From contig DAOULB010000006.1 of NCBI GenBank assembly GCA_034420695.1, positions 1 to 64,000 on the forward strand: a stretch of DNA of 64,000 bases, given 5' to 3'. The translations under genes were made by a program, and so were the position numbers. The notes under the pieces are model-generated. The model searched no databases. It was given only the letters and a program-made list of their open reading frames with translations, and was not told the origin of the DNA. Shown one piece after another: positions 24,740 through 33,514 of this stretch. The stretch is from Io17-Chloro-G2 sp034420695. Its GTDB lineage: Bacteria > Chloroflexota > Dehalococcoidia > Lucifugimonadales > UBA3495. The first letter of the stretch is position 1. Each line of letters opens with the position of its first letter.

Positions 24740-25465
24740 TCAAGTCCTCTCACTGATAGTAGTTCCTATTTTGTCTCCGCTGAGGATTCCGCTTATGCTC
24801 CCCTCTTGAAAGACGTCAAAAACAATGATTGGCAAGCTGTTGTCCATGCACAGGGTCAAAGCCGTGGCGTCCATCACCTCTAGTCTCAGATTAAGGGCGT
24901 CCATGTAACTCAAGGACTGGAACTTCTTGGCGCCCGGGTTCTCGTTGGGGTCCGAGTCGTAAACGCCGTCCACGTTGTTCTTGGCCATCAGAAGCACTTC
25001 GGCGTCGATTTCCAGGGCCCGAAGGGCAGAGGCCGTGTCGGTGGTCATATAGGGATTTCCGGTGCCGGCGGCGAAGAGCACCACCCGGCCCTTTTCCAAG
25101 TGGCGGATTGCCCGCCGGCGGATGTAAGGCTCGGCTACGGCTTGCATCTGCAGGGCAGTCTGGGTGCGGGTGGTGATGTGCTGGCGCTCCAGCCCATCCT
25201 GCAGGGCCAGAGCGTTGATGAGAGTTGCCAGCATGCCGGCGTAGTCGGCGGTGGACCTGTCCATTCCTTGCGCCTCGGCCTCCCCACCCCGCCATATGTT
25301 GCCCCCGCCAATCACCACGGCCAGCTCCACCTCCATTTTGTGGGCGGAGCCTATCTGACGGGCGATGTATTGGATGGCTTCAGGGTCTATCCCGGCCGGG
25401 CTGGAACCCTTAAGGGACTCGCCGCTGACCTTGAGCAGGACCCTGCGATAACAGGCCTGGCGCAT
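24740..25465 (-). CDS. pyrH: uridylate kinase
   Basis: PyrH converts UMP to UDP in pyrimidine synthesis. The 241-residue amino-acid-kinase-fold protein starts YRRVLLKVSGESLKG, and has VVIGGGNIWRGGEAEAQG, MDRSTADYAGMLATLINALA and VLLMAKNNVDGVYDSDPNEN, all diagnostic. It lies 15 bp after tsf and 2 bp before frr in the usual tsf-pyrH-frr order. Confidence 0.97.
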   Translation of the reverse strand: MRQACYRRVLLKVSGESLKGSSPAGIDPEAIQYIARQIGSAHKMEVELAVVIGGGNIWRGGEAEAQGMDRSTADYAGMLATLINALALQDGLERQHITTRTQTALQMQAVAEPYIRRRAIRHLEKGRVVLFAAGTGNPYMTTDTASALRALEIDAEVLLMAKNNVDGVYDSDPNENPGAKKFQSLSYMDALNLRLEVMDATALTLCMDNSLPIIVFDVFQEGSISGILSGDKIGTTISERT

Positions 25466-25480
25466 CTATTCGGCCGGAGG

Positions 25481-25990
25481 CTACTCTCCCAAGGCCAGAC
25501 GGGTAAACCGGCGCACCCTGACGTTCTCTCCCACCTTGGCTGCCACTTCCCGGATGGTGTCTTCTACCGAAGACCCGCTTCCCTTAATGAAGGGCTGCTT
25601 CATCAGGCTAACCTGGGCGGCCGGTCGAGTGTCCCCTTCCTCCATGTCATCAACGTCGACGCATGCCGGGGCCATGGCCGCCACCTGCATCGCAAGGTCG
25701 TGGGCCAAGCTGCGGAATTCGGGGGTTCGGGCTACAAAGTCGGTCTCGCAGCCCAATTCCACCATGGCTGCCACCCTTCCGCCGGTGTGTACGTAGGCCT
25801 CGATCACACCCTCGGAGGTAGCCCGGTCAGCCCTTTTGGCGACTTGGGCCAACCCCTTTTGGCGCAACAGCTCCGTGGCCTTTTCCAAGTCCCCTGCGCT
25901 GTCTTCCAGCGCTTGTTTGCATTCCATCACTCCGGCCCCGGTCTGCTCGCGCAGAGTCCGGACCAGTTCCACGGTGACCACCAGATGCAT
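25481..25990 (-). CDS. tsf: elongation factor Ts (short form)
   Basis: EF-Ts exchanges GDP on EF-Tu. The protein has the N-terminal UBA-like part (VRTLREQTGAGVMECKQALE) and one core domain with the TDFVARTPEFRSLAHDLAMQ motif, but at 169 residues it lacks the second core subdomain of the roughly 280-residue E. coli form. Short EF-Ts proteins occur in Chloroflexota, Thermus and cyanobacteria relatives, which helps place the organism. It is 56 bp after rpsB. Confidence 0.96.
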   Translation of the reverse strand: MHLVVTVELVRTLREQTGAGVMECKQALEDSAGDLEKATELLRQKGLAQVAKRADRATSEGVIEAYVHTGGRVAAMVELGCETDFVARTPEFRSLAHDLAMQVAAMAPACVDVDDMEEGDTRPAAQVSLMKQPFIKGSGSSVEDTIREVAAKVGENVRVRRFTRLALGE

Positions 25991-26046
25991 CCTCCTGCCC
26001 GCCGAAGTGACGGGGGAACTAGCTTGTCGAAAGAATTAACGCAGGA

Positions 26047-27081
26047 CTAAGGGGCGGGTTCCCCACTGGTCGCCGGCAAGGCTGGGTCCGCCGGTTCCTC
26101 GGCCGCGGGGGCTCGCGCCTCCATTTCCGCCAGCAGCGCTTCGGAGGCCCCTCCCACGGGGTAAGCCTCATCCCCGGTGCCCACCGAGGCGTCCAAGGCG
26201 TCCTCTTCCTGCTGGGTAAGGGCCAAGGCTTCCTGCTCGGCCAAAGCAAGCTCTTCCCGTTCCGCTTCCAGCCGTGCCTCCCGTAGCGCCAACCCTTCCA
26301 GGGCGGCGTTGGCCAGCTTTCCGGTAATCAGCCGGATGGACCGCACCGCATCGTCGTTCCCCGGTATGGTGTGGGTCACCTTGCCGGGGTCGCAATCGGT
26401 GTCAACGATAGCGAATATGTCTATTCCCATCCGCCTGGCTTCGGCGATGCAAATATCCTCTCTGCCTATGTCGATAACGAACAGGGCCTTGGGGAGCTGG
26501 TTCATCTCCCGGAGGCCGGTGAAGTACTTTTCCAGGCGGTTGAGGGTGTCCCGGAGCTTGACTGCTTCCTTCTTGGGCAATACCCGGAAGTAACCCTGGT
26601 CCCGCTTTTGCTGGAGTTCCAGCATGTAGTTGATGCGGGTCTTGATGGTCTGGAAATTGGTAAGAGTGCCCCCCAGCCAGCGCTGGTTGACGTACCACAT
26701 TCCGCAGCGGTCGGCTTCGCTCTGCACCACCTCTTGGGCTTGGCGTTTGGTCCCCACGAACAGCACTTTTCCGCCGTCGGCAACCACTTGGGTCATCGCC
26801 CGGCAGGCCTCGTTGATCATTCCCAGGGTCTGCTGCAAGTCAATGATGTGAATGCCGTTGCGCTGGGTGAAGATGTACCGCTTCATCTGCGGGTTCCACC
26901 GCCGCGTCTGGTGCCCGAAGTGCACTCCCGCTTCCAAGAGCGACTTCATCGTCACCGGTTCCCGTGAGGGCACCGGAGGGGCTGGCGGAGCTGCCGGAAC
27001 TACCGGAGCAGCCGGCTGGGGTGGTTCCGCTACTGCTTGCGGTTGCGCTGGGGCGAGCGAGGGTTCTACCGCTTCTACCAT
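26047..27081 (-). CDS. rpsB: 30S ribosomal protein S2 with long terminal extensions
   Basis: The S2 core (MKSLLEAGVHFGHQTRRWNP, FVGTKRQAQEVVQSEADRCG, YVNQRWLGGTLTNFQTIK, then IDTDCDPGKV-type DTDCDPGKVTHTIPGND) is complete. The 344-residue product is about 100 longer than usual. The first 44 residues are a Pro/Ala/Val-rich linker before the normal start MKSLLEAG, and the last 70 form an acidic Ala/Glu-rich tail. The internal ATG of MKSLLEAG has no clear ribosome site, while ATG at 27081 follows AAAGGCAGG, so the extension appears translated. First gene of the large operon. Confidence 0.95.
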   Translation of the reverse strand: MVEAVEPSLAPAQPQAVAEPPQPAAPVVPAAPPAPPVPSREPVTMKSLLEAGVHFGHQTRRWNPQMKRYIFTQRNGIHIIDLQQTLGMINEACRAMTQVVADGGKVLFVGTKRQAQEVVQSEADRCGMWYVNQRWLGGTLTNFQTIKTRINYMLELQQKRDQGYFRVLPKKEAVKLRDTLNRLEKYFTGLREMNQLPKALFVIDIGREDICIAEARRMGIDIFAIVDTDCDPGKVTHTIPGNDDAVRSIRLITGKLANAALEGLALREARLEAEREELALAEQEALALTQQEEDALDASVGTGDEAYPVGGASEALLAEMEARAPAAEEPADPALPATSGEPAP

Positions 27082-27178
27082 TCAGACCTGCCTTTCTGAT
27101 TTGCTTTTGGGAGTCTGTTTGAGCCTGCTCACGTCGCAAGGTATGATAGTACGGCGGGAGCTTGCTACCGTAACCGGC

Positions 27179-27207
27179 AGTATAGCACAGCGTCACTTGG
27201 CGGGCAA
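27179..27207 (-). promoter_or_regulatory. promoter of the rpsB-to-proS operon
   Basis: On the reverse strand TTGCCC (27207-27202), 17 bp and TATACT (27184-27179) form a good sigma70-type promoter. Transcription should start near 27172, leaving a leader of about 90 nt before rpsB that might carry S2 autoregulation. Confidence 0.7.
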
Positions 27208-27333
27208 TTAAGATGGTCTTTTCCTTATAATCATTGTTACCTGGCACCTTTGGCATAGAGTGGCGCCCTGTCACGATTCCTGTTGAACTGCGCACCGAGG
27301 GAAAGACTCAGGCTGCGGCCTGTCGGAAACTGC

Positions 27334-27361
27334 GGAAATCCGGGGTAGGAAATCCGGGGTA
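27334..27361 (+). repeat. 14-bp tandem duplication carrying the ribosome site
   Basis: GGAAATCCGGGGTA is present twice in exact tandem (27334-27347 and 27348-27361). Each copy has a GGGG that can act as a ribosome site; the second ends 6 nt before the ATG at 27366. Confidence 0.85.
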
Positions 27362-27365
27362 TTGA

Positions 27366-27635
27366 ATGAATGACCTGGAAGGGGAACTATTGGTCCGTCC
27401 CGTGGAAGTCAAGGCCCGGGAAGGATTTCGGATATGGCTCAGGTACTCCGACGAAGCTGCCGGAGAGGTTGATCTTTCGTATCTCGCCGGAAGGGGGGTG
27501 TTCCAAGCCTGGGATGATTCACTCTTCTTTCACGAGGTGTGCATATCCCAGGAAGGTGGGATCGCCTGGGGTGAGGATATTGAATTGTGCCCTGATGCCC
27601 TCTATATGCAGCTCACTGGTAAGACCACTAGCTGA
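27366..27635 (+). CDS. DUF2442 domain protein
   Basis: The 89-residue protein matches DUF2442: VRPVEVKAREGFRIWLRYSD, GEVDLSYLAGRGVFQAWDD and the ending IELCPDALYMQLTGK. DUF2442 genes often sit next to toxin-like DUF4160 genes, and are therefore suspected antitoxins or small regulators; no DUF4160 partner is present here. The gene stands alone, divergent from rpsB and convergent with pgpA. Confidence 0.88.
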   Translation: MNDLEGELLVRPVEVKAREGFRIWLRYSDEAAGEVDLSYLAGRGVFQAWDDSLFFHEVCISQEGGIAWGEDIELCPDALYMQLTGKTTS

Positions 27636-27650
27636 AGATAGGTCAGCCCT

Positions 27651-28139
27651 CTAGAAGAACACCACCCGCACCACGTTCAGGCCCGCTGCCCCCACTAACC
27701 CGGCGGCCACGTCGTCGGCCATGATTCCCCAGCCCTTGGGCAGCCGTTCCAGCCGGTTCAGTGGAAAGGGCTTGAGTATGTCCAGGGCCCTGAAGCAGAG
27801 GAACGCCGCCACCATCCAGGGAAGGGCCTTGGGCAGCCAGAGGCAAGTTATCCACATGCCGACGACCTCATCCCATACGGCTTGAGGCGGGTCCAGCAGG
27901 GTTGGCTTCACCAGCGTGCCGGTGGCCCAGACTCCCAGTGGCAGACCCAGTCCCACAAGCAGGTAGAGGGCCAATGAGTCGCCGGAGATGGGGGCTGCGA
28001 AATAGCAGGCCAGCGCCAGAAAGCTGGCCACCGTCGCCGGGGCTATGGGGGCCAGTCCCGACCCCAGGCCGGTGCCAACCAGCCACCCAATCCGGGCCCC
28101 AATGTTGGTTGTGAGAGCGCCGGGCAGGCCGCTAGCCAT
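27651..28139 (-). CDS. pgpA: phosphatidylglycerophosphatase A
   Basis: PgpA removes phosphate from phosphatidylglycerophosphate to give phosphatidylglycerol. The 162-residue membrane protein has LAPIAPATVASFLALA, the WDEVVGMWITCLWLP motif, FRALDILKPFPLNRLERLP and GWGIMADDVAAG, which are the family's catalytic and metal-binding segments. It overlaps the preceding zincin gene by 8 bp, so the two are co-translated. Confidence 0.95.
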   Translation of the reverse strand: MASGLPGALTTNIGARIGWLVGTGLGSGLAPIAPATVASFLALACYFAAPISGDSLALYLLVGLGLPLGVWATGTLVKPTLLDPPQAVWDEVVGMWITCLWLPKALPWMVAAFLCFRALDILKPFPLNRLERLPKGWGIMADDVAAGLVGAAGLNVVRVVFF

Positions 28140-28521
28140 ATCCCAAGCGTTCCAAGTCCTGCTCGTCCATCCCCAAGTAATGGCCCAGTTCGTGCCAGAG
28201 GGTTATGCGGATTTCCTTCTCGGCCTGGGCCCGGGTGGAACAACTCCTCAGAATCGGCTGCCGGTAGATGGTTATCCGTTCCGGCGTGCCCGAAGCGCCC
28301 AGCCCTCCTTCCCGCAGGGTAAGAGGCACGCCGGTGTACAAGCCGAACAAGGTGCCAGACTCGTCATCGAGCAGTTGCAAGTCGTCTTCGCTGGGCCATT
28401 CTTCGACTACGATGTCGACGCCTTCGAGGGCTTCTTGCAGTTTGGAGGGCGCCCGGTTATATGCCTGGTTGTAGGCCCGGCGCACCAAGCGTATGAACTC
28501 GCTGCGTGAAAGGCGAATCAA
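28132..28521 (-). CDS. small zincin-like metallopeptidase (MMP-like)
   Basis: The 129-residue protein ends with TLWHELGHYLGMDEQDLERL, the HExxHxxG zinc site of the 'metallopeptidase family' (minimal zincin, TTHA0227-like). The N-terminal half carries VDIVVEEWPSEDD and a strand region LFGLYTGVPLTLRE expected for this fold. Its substrate is unknown. The start is TTG at 28521 and overlaps the nfo stop by TTGA; its end overlaps pgpA, so nfo, this gene and pgpA form one unit. Confidence 0.9.
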   Translation of the reverse strand: MIRLSRSEFIRLVRRAYNQAYNRAPSKLQEALEGVDIVVEEWPSEDDLQLLDDESGTLFGLYTGVPLTLREGGLGASGTPERITIYRQPILRSCSTRAQAEKEIRITLWHELGHYLGMDEQDLERLGYG

Positions 28522-29375
28522 GAAGAAGCGCAGACCTTCTGACGGATGTCCTTGAGGATCTGGACGTTCTCCGCGTCGGGCCCTTTGCCCTCGAACCCCG
28601 GCACTTCCAGGAAGAAGGGCACCTTGTGGAACGCCGGATGGCTCATTATCGTCTCGAAACCGGATGTCCCGATGAACCCCTCGCCTATGTTGTCATGCCG
28701 GTCCACCCCGGAACCCAAGGGCCTCTTGGAATCGTTGGCGTGGACTGCCACCAAGTTCTCCAGCCCTATCTCTTGGTCGAACTCGGCAATCATGGAGTTG
28801 ATGCCTGCTTCGGAAGTGAGGTCATATCCTGCGGCAAAGCTGTGCTGGGTGTCCAGGCAAATTCCCACCCTGGGGCTGTCTACCTCCTTCAGGATACGGC
28901 CCAAGTCCTCGAACTTGGCCCCTATGTGTTGTCCCATTCCCGCCATGTTTTCCAAGGTCAGCCGTGGGCCTTCGGGAGACTGGTCCAGCACCTGCCGTAT
29001 GGCGTCCACCGCCTGTCCGAAAACTGCTTCGTATCCCTTTCCCCCGTGGCTGCCCGGGTGGACAATTACCCCGCCGCCTCCAATATCTGCCGCCAGCCGC
29101 ATGTAATTCACCAAGGACTCTATGCCCTTGTTCAAATTCGCCTTGTTCGGCGTGCCCAAGTTGATCAGGTAGATGGCGTGGAGAAAGACCGGTCCCATTC
29201 CGGCTTCGGCGGCTCCTTGCCGGAACAGTTCCAACTCCGGTCCCGGTATGGGCTTGAAGGCCCATCCCTGGGGTGAAGAGCCGAAAATCTGCAAAGCTTC
29301 ACAGCCGATTTCCACTCCCCGGCCGACGGCCTTGCTGATGCCTCCCGCCGTGGACATGTGAGCCCCTATATGCAT
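28518..29375 (-). CDS. nfo: deoxyribonuclease IV (AP endonuclease)
   Basis: Endonuclease IV cuts DNA at abasic sites in base-excision repair. The 285-residue TIM-barrel protein has IGAHMSTAGGISKAV, QIFGSSPQGW, VIVHPGSHGGKG, LTLENMAGMGQ, VGICLDTQHSFAAGYDL and DRHDNIGEGFIGTSGF, which supply the three-zinc ligands. ATG at 29375 is chosen because of GAGGCGG just upstream and the conserved N-terminus; an upstream in-frame start at 29420 adds non-homologous residues. Confidence 0.96.
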   Translation of the reverse strand: MHIGAHMSTAGGISKAVGRGVEIGCEALQIFGSSPQGWAFKPIPGPELELFRQGAAEAGMGPVFLHAIYLINLGTPNKANLNKGIESLVNYMRLAADIGGGGVIVHPGSHGGKGYEAVFGQAVDAIRQVLDQSPEGPRLTLENMAGMGQHIGAKFEDLGRILKEVDSPRVGICLDTQHSFAAGYDLTSEAGINSMIAEFDQEIGLENLVAVHANDSKRPLGSGVDRHDNIGEGFIGTSGFETIMSHPAFHKVPFFLEVPGFEGKGPDAENVQILKDIRQKVCASS

Positions 29376-29483
29376 AGCCGCCTCGCCTCGTCGGATCCCT
29401 TTTTGGTTTGATGGTCGCAAGACCCATTATAACGGACGTCCGGTGTCCGGGAGCCCGTACGGCTGCGATACAATGCATGGGTT

Positions 29484-30524
29484 ATGCGCGCCCTGTTCTT
29501 GGACCGGCCCGGACGCCCGCCCGGCCTGTCGGTAAGAGACATAGCCGTCCCGGAGCCAAAGCCCGGCGAAGTTCTGGTGAAGGTGGAGGCCTGCGGCTTC
29601 TGCCACCACGACCTGTCGGTCATGGCGGGAGTGCTGCGCCGGGGGGTGGAACCGGGGCTCATCCTTGGTCACGAAATCTCCGGCACGGTCGCCGCCCTCG
29701 GAGATGGTATCGAACAGGTCAAATTGGGCGACCATGTGGTCAGCATCCTCACCGCGGCTTGCGGCCGCTGCGACCGCTGCCTGAACGGCTTGGAGCACCG
29801 CTGCCGGGTGGGCCGGGGCATCGGCCACGGGCGGCAGGGCGGTTTTGCCGAATACTGCGCCCTGCCCGAGTTTGGCCTGGTAGTTCTTCCGGAAGACATG
29901 GACATGGACATGGACTTGGCTGCCCTGTTGGCTTGCCCCATCGGCGTCTCGCTGCAGGCTGTCCAGGAATCAGCCCAGACCAAGCCGGGAGAAACCGTCG
30001 TGGTCACGGGAGCCGGAGGCGGGCTGGGAGTACACGCCATTCAAGTTGCGGCGGCCTTGGGGGCGCGGCCGCTGGGGATAACTTCTTCGCCGGAGAAGCT
30101 GGGCAGCCTGGCCTCCCTGGGGGCGGAAGAAGTCCTGCATACCGCGGAACTGCCCTTCAGCGAAATGGTCTTGGCCTTGACCGAAGACCAAGGAGCCCCT
30201 GTGGTCATCGACACGGTGGGTTCTCCCCTTTTCCCCGAGACTTGGGCCAGCTTGGCCCAGTACGGCCGTCTGGCGTTGCTGGGGGAGGTGGGAGGCAGGG
30301 CGGTAAAGTTGAGTCTGGCCGAGATTATCTTCCGTGACGCCCGGATAGTGGGCTGCTCCGGAGTGTCCAAGGCGTTGGTCAGCCAGGCGGCGGCAATGGT
30401 CTCCATGCAGAAAGTCCGCCCGGTGGTCAGCGGGAAGTACGCGCTGGAGGAGGCTGGGGATGCCTTCGAGCTATTGGCCGGCCGATCGGTTTTGGGCCGC
30501 TTGGTGTTCAAACCGGGAGGATGA
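29484..30524 (+). CDS. zinc-dependent alcohol dehydrogenase family protein
   Basis: The 346-residue medium-chain dehydrogenase has the catalytic-zinc site CGFCHHDLSV and GHEISGTVAALG, the four-cysteine structural-zinc loop CGRCDRCLNGLEHRC, and an NAD(P)-binding Rossmann motif VVTGAGGGLGVHAIQVAAAL. The physiological substrate is not predictable. A 6-bp repeat (GACATG three times, 29895-29912) encodes Asp-Met repeats at about residue 138. TACAAT at 29469-29474 would place the transcription start about 3 nt before the ATG, so the mRNA may be nearly leaderless. Confidence 0.92.
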   Translation: MRALFLDRPGRPPGLSVRDIAVPEPKPGEVLVKVEACGFCHHDLSVMAGVLRRGVEPGLILGHEISGTVAALGDGIEQVKLGDHVVSILTAACGRCDRCLNGLEHRCRVGRGIGHGRQGGFAEYCALPEFGLVVLPEDMDMDMDLAALLACPIGVSLQAVQESAQTKPGETVVVTGAGGGLGVHAIQVAAALGARPLGITSSPEKLGSLASLGAEEVLHTAELPFSEMVLALTEDQGAPVVIDTVGSPLFPETWASLAQYGRLALLGEVGGRAVKLSLAEIIFRDARIVGCSGVSKALVSQAAAMVSMQKVRPVVSGKYALEEAGDAFELLAGRSVLGRLVFKPGG

Positions 30525-30545
30525 TTGGCCCCGCAGGACTCTTGA

Positions 30546-30562
30546 CGCCCCGTCCTGGGGCG
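30546..30562. terminator. GC hairpin between convergent genes
   Basis: CGCCCC (30546-30551) pairs perfectly with GGGGCG (30557-30562) around GTCCT in the 57-bp space between the dehydrogenase and secF stops. There is no T-run, so it may need Rho or only block read-through weakly. Confidence 0.45.
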
Positions 30563-30581
30563 GTCCCGCCTCGGAGCGCCC

Positions 30582-31574
30582 TTACCGGCCCAGCAGGCTG
30601 AGTAGCGCCGACCCCGCTGCTGCGGGAGCCCGCCGCCCCATCCGGAACAGCCAGCCTATCTCACCACGGTCCCAAATCACCAAGAATTGGCTGGCGATGA
30701 AAATCGAGCTGTAGGTTCCCGAAATCGCCCCTATGGCCACCGCCAGCAGCAACTCACGGATGCTGGGGCCCCCCAAAAGGAGCATGGCAAGCAGGACGAA
30801 CATGGTCGTGCAACTGGTGTTCAAAGAGCGGCCAATGGTTTCCATCACGCTGAGGTTCACCACGGTCTGCAGGGGCCGCTCCGGGTGGCGGACTACGTTC
30901 TCCCGGATCCGGTCGAACACGACTATGGTGTCGTTCACGCTGTAACCGGCCACGATGAGTATGCCGACGATAAACATGGAATTTACTTCCATGTTTATGA
31001 CCCTGCCCAGGATGGAAAACACCCCCAGGACTATCACCACGTCGTGGACCAAGGCCAGGATGGCGCTTACCCCATATCGATAGGCCTTGGGCACCCGGCG
31101 GAAGGCGTACCAGATGTAGGCCAGGATGAACACCGATGCGGCGAGCACTGCAAAGAAGGCGTTCCGCACGGTTTCCGCTGCGACGATTGGCGAAACCGAC
31201 CCGAAGTCCACCTTGTCGCGTTCCAGCCCCAGGGTCTCTTCCAAGTCGCTGACGATAATTTCCCGTTCCGATTCACCCCCGGCCACGGCCTCTTCCAACT
31301 GCACGGTGCGGATAAAGGCGGACTGGCCGCCGATCTTTTGGATCAGCGCCTCGGGATGCCCCAACTGCTCCATGCGCTCCAGTATCTGCTCTTCCGTGAC
31401 CGGACGGTCAAAAGAGACCTGCATTACTGAGCCGCTGGTGAAGTCGATCCCGGGATTGAGCCCCGAATCGAGGGTTGCCCATCCGGGAGGAGCAATCATG
31501 GAAATGAGGCCTGGGAGGATCAAAAGCGCGGAGAACAGGAAGTACCAGCCCCGCTTGCCCACAACGTCTATCAT
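30582..31574 (-). CDS. secF: protein translocase subunit SecF
   Basis: SecF works with SecD in proton-driven protein export. The 330-residue protein has six membrane helices, a periplasmic loop after the first helix (about 40-130) and the family motifs GLNPGIDFTSGSVMQVSFD, SVNDTIVVFDRIREN and LNTSCTTMFVLLAMLLLGG. It begins 2 bp after the secD stop. It is the last gene of the def-cca-secD-secF unit. Confidence 0.97.
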   Translation of the reverse strand: MIDVVGKRGWYFLFSALLILPGLISMIAPPGWATLDSGLNPGIDFTSGSVMQVSFDRPVTEEQILERMEQLGHPEALIQKIGGQSAFIRTVQLEEAVAGGESEREIIVSDLEETLGLERDKVDFGSVSPIVAAETVRNAFFAVLAASVFILAYIWYAFRRVPKAYRYGVSAILALVHDVVIVLGVFSILGRVINMEVNSMFIVGILIVAGYSVNDTIVVFDRIRENVVRHPERPLQTVVNLSVMETIGRSLNTSCTTMFVLLAMLLLGGPSIRELLLAVAIGAISGTYSSIFIASQFLVIWDRGEIGWLFRMGRRAPAAAGSALLSLLGR

Positions 31575-31576
31575 CG

Positions 31577-33511
31577 CTAGCTTCCTGCACCCGCCGCGGG
31601 AGCGGTGCGCCTTATCTTTTCCGGGGTGAACAGGCTTACCCGCCGGGCCAAGCCAAGCCAGGCAGTGAGCTGCAGCAGGTTACGGCTGACCACCACGGCG
31701 GTGAACATGCTGGCGGCCACTCCCAGGAATAGGCTGATGGCAAAGCCGGTTACCAGCCCGCCGCCCAGCCGGTCGCCGAACCACAACAGCACCAGGCAGG
31801 TAATCATGGTGGAAACGTTGCTGTCCCGGATGGCAGGCCACGCCCGGTTGAATCCCACTTCCATGGAGGAGGCCAAGGTGCGGCCTATGCGCATCTCCTC
31901 CTTCATCCGTTCAAATATGAGGATGTTCGCGTCCACCGCCATACCGATGGACAGGATGAACCCGCCAATGTGGGAAAGGGTCAAAGTAATGGGTATCAGC
32001 TTGAACATGGCCAGAACAACTACTGCATAAAAGACCAAGGCCAAGGAAGCCACCACCCCGGCCATGCGGTAGTAGGCGATCATGAACACCATCACCACGC
32101 CAAGGCCCACCAGCCCTGCCAGCAGGCTGTTCCGCAGCGACTCGGACCCCAGGCGGGCATCCACGTCCCTTTCCTGGATGAGCTTTAGGGGCACCGGCAG
32201 ACGCCCGGACTCCAGTTGAATCGACAGCGTCCTGGCCTCTTCCCGGCTGAAATTGCCGGTTATCTGGCTCCGCCCGTCCCTTATCCAAGCCCGGGCTACC
32301 GGGGCAATGATCTCCTCTTCATCCAGGAAAATTGCAATTCTGCCGGTGTCTTGGCGTTGGAAAAGCCGCCTCGTCAGATCGCCGAATACCTCTGAGCCCC
32401 GGTCATCGAACTGGATGTTTACGGCCCAGCCCACGCCCGAAGGGTCGGCGGAAACGTCGGCCCCAGCCAGGTCGTCTCCGGTGAGGCCAATGTCAGCGTC
32501 GGTAAAAGTGAAGCAACTGATGTCGGCGCAGGTGCGCTCCTTGAACTCCAGTTGCGCGGTCTGCCCGATAAGGGCCTTGGCCTCGTCGATTCCGCTGGTC
32601 ACCGCGTAGGACGCCAAGGCCCCGAACTGGGTTTCCAGGCTCTGGGACAGCTCATCCCTGGCGTCCTGGCTCAGGGTGTCGGTATTAATCTGGAACTCCC
32701 GGTTACTCTCCTTTACGACCCTGTAGTCTTCTACCCCCATCCTGGTAAGAATGTTCTCAATGGCCTCCACTCCGGTGTCAGCCGATACGTCCTCCTGGAA
32801 CTCGGCCCGGATCAGGGAGCCGGTGGCGCCGGGCAACTGCACAATGACCCGGTCGTCTCCGAAAAGCTGGATGATCGGTTCCTCGGTGCCGAAGCGGTTC
32901 ACCCGGCGGTTGATAATGTCCAGAACGCCTTCCATCTGGTCGCCGGTAGGTTCGTTGATCCGGTCCACTTGGAAGTCGGCTATGTCTCCGATTCCCTCCT
33001 CTAGCGCCTCCCGTATCCCCTGCACTCCCTGGTCGCCCAGGGCTCCGGCGGCGACGCGGAAAGTGTTGAGACCCCGTTCCTCCACCGAATAACCCGGCGG
33101 CATGGTGTCTGCCAGCGCCTCTTCAACTTGGGAAGCGGTTACCGGTTGCGGTTCTCCCTGGGCAGTGGCCGAGGTTGAGCCAGCCTCAGTTGAGGCCTGT
33201 TCTCCGGCAGTTTCGCTGGCCCCGCCTTCCTCTGAAGCCTGCTCGCCTTCCTGGGAAGATTCTGCGGCAGCATCGGGAAACACTGGGGCAAACACGACGT
33301 CCACCCTTGTCCCCGTGTCGGCTTGGTAGACCAAGTGGCCCCCGCCGCGCAGGTCCAAGCCCAGCTTCAAGCCCAGGGGCCCGTTGCCGCCCCGTTCCAA
33401 TGCCGGAAATCCGGGAAGGTCAATGTTGATATTGCTGAATCCCAGGGCCGCCAAGGCAAGCCCCAAGACAAGAATGATTAGAATTGAAAGCCGGACACTC
33501 CGGGCCCGCAT
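31577..33511 (-). CDS. secD: protein translocase subunit SecD
   Basis: The 644-residue protein shows LGLDLRGGGHLVYQAD after the first helix, the periplasmic P1 domain, and six C-terminal helices with SIGMAVDANILIFERMKEEM and FNRAWPAIRDSNVSTMITCL. A low-complexity Ser/Glu/Ala/Gly insertion at about residues 79-123 separates the first strand of P1 from the rest and is probably a flexible periplasmic linker. Start ATG at 33511 is 3 bp after the cca stop. Confidence 0.97.
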   Translation of the reverse strand: MRARSVRLSILIILVLGLALAALGFSNINIDLPGFPALERGGNGPLGLKLGLDLRGGGHLVYQADTGTRVDVVFAPVFPDAAAESSQEGEQASEEGGASETAGEQASTEAGSTSATAQGEPQPVTASQVEEALADTMPPGYSVEERGLNTFRVAAGALGDQGVQGIREALEEGIGDIADFQVDRINEPTGDQMEGVLDIINRRVNRFGTEEPIIQLFGDDRVIVQLPGATGSLIRAEFQEDVSADTGVEAIENILTRMGVEDYRVVKESNREFQINTDTLSQDARDELSQSLETQFGALASYAVTSGIDEAKALIGQTAQLEFKERTCADISCFTFTDADIGLTGDDLAGADVSADPSGVGWAVNIQFDDRGSEVFGDLTRRLFQRQDTGRIAIFLDEEEIIAPVARAWIRDGRSQITGNFSREEARTLSIQLESGRLPVPLKLIQERDVDARLGSESLRNSLLAGLVGLGVVMVFMIAYYRMAGVVASLALVFYAVVVLAMFKLIPITLTLSHIGGFILSIGMAVDANILIFERMKEEMRIGRTLASSMEVGFNRAWPAIRDSNVSTMITCLVLLWFGDRLGGGLVTGFAISLFLGVAASMFTAVVVSRNLLQLTAWLGLARRVSLFTPEKIRRTAPAAGAGS

Positions 33512-33514
33512 TGA

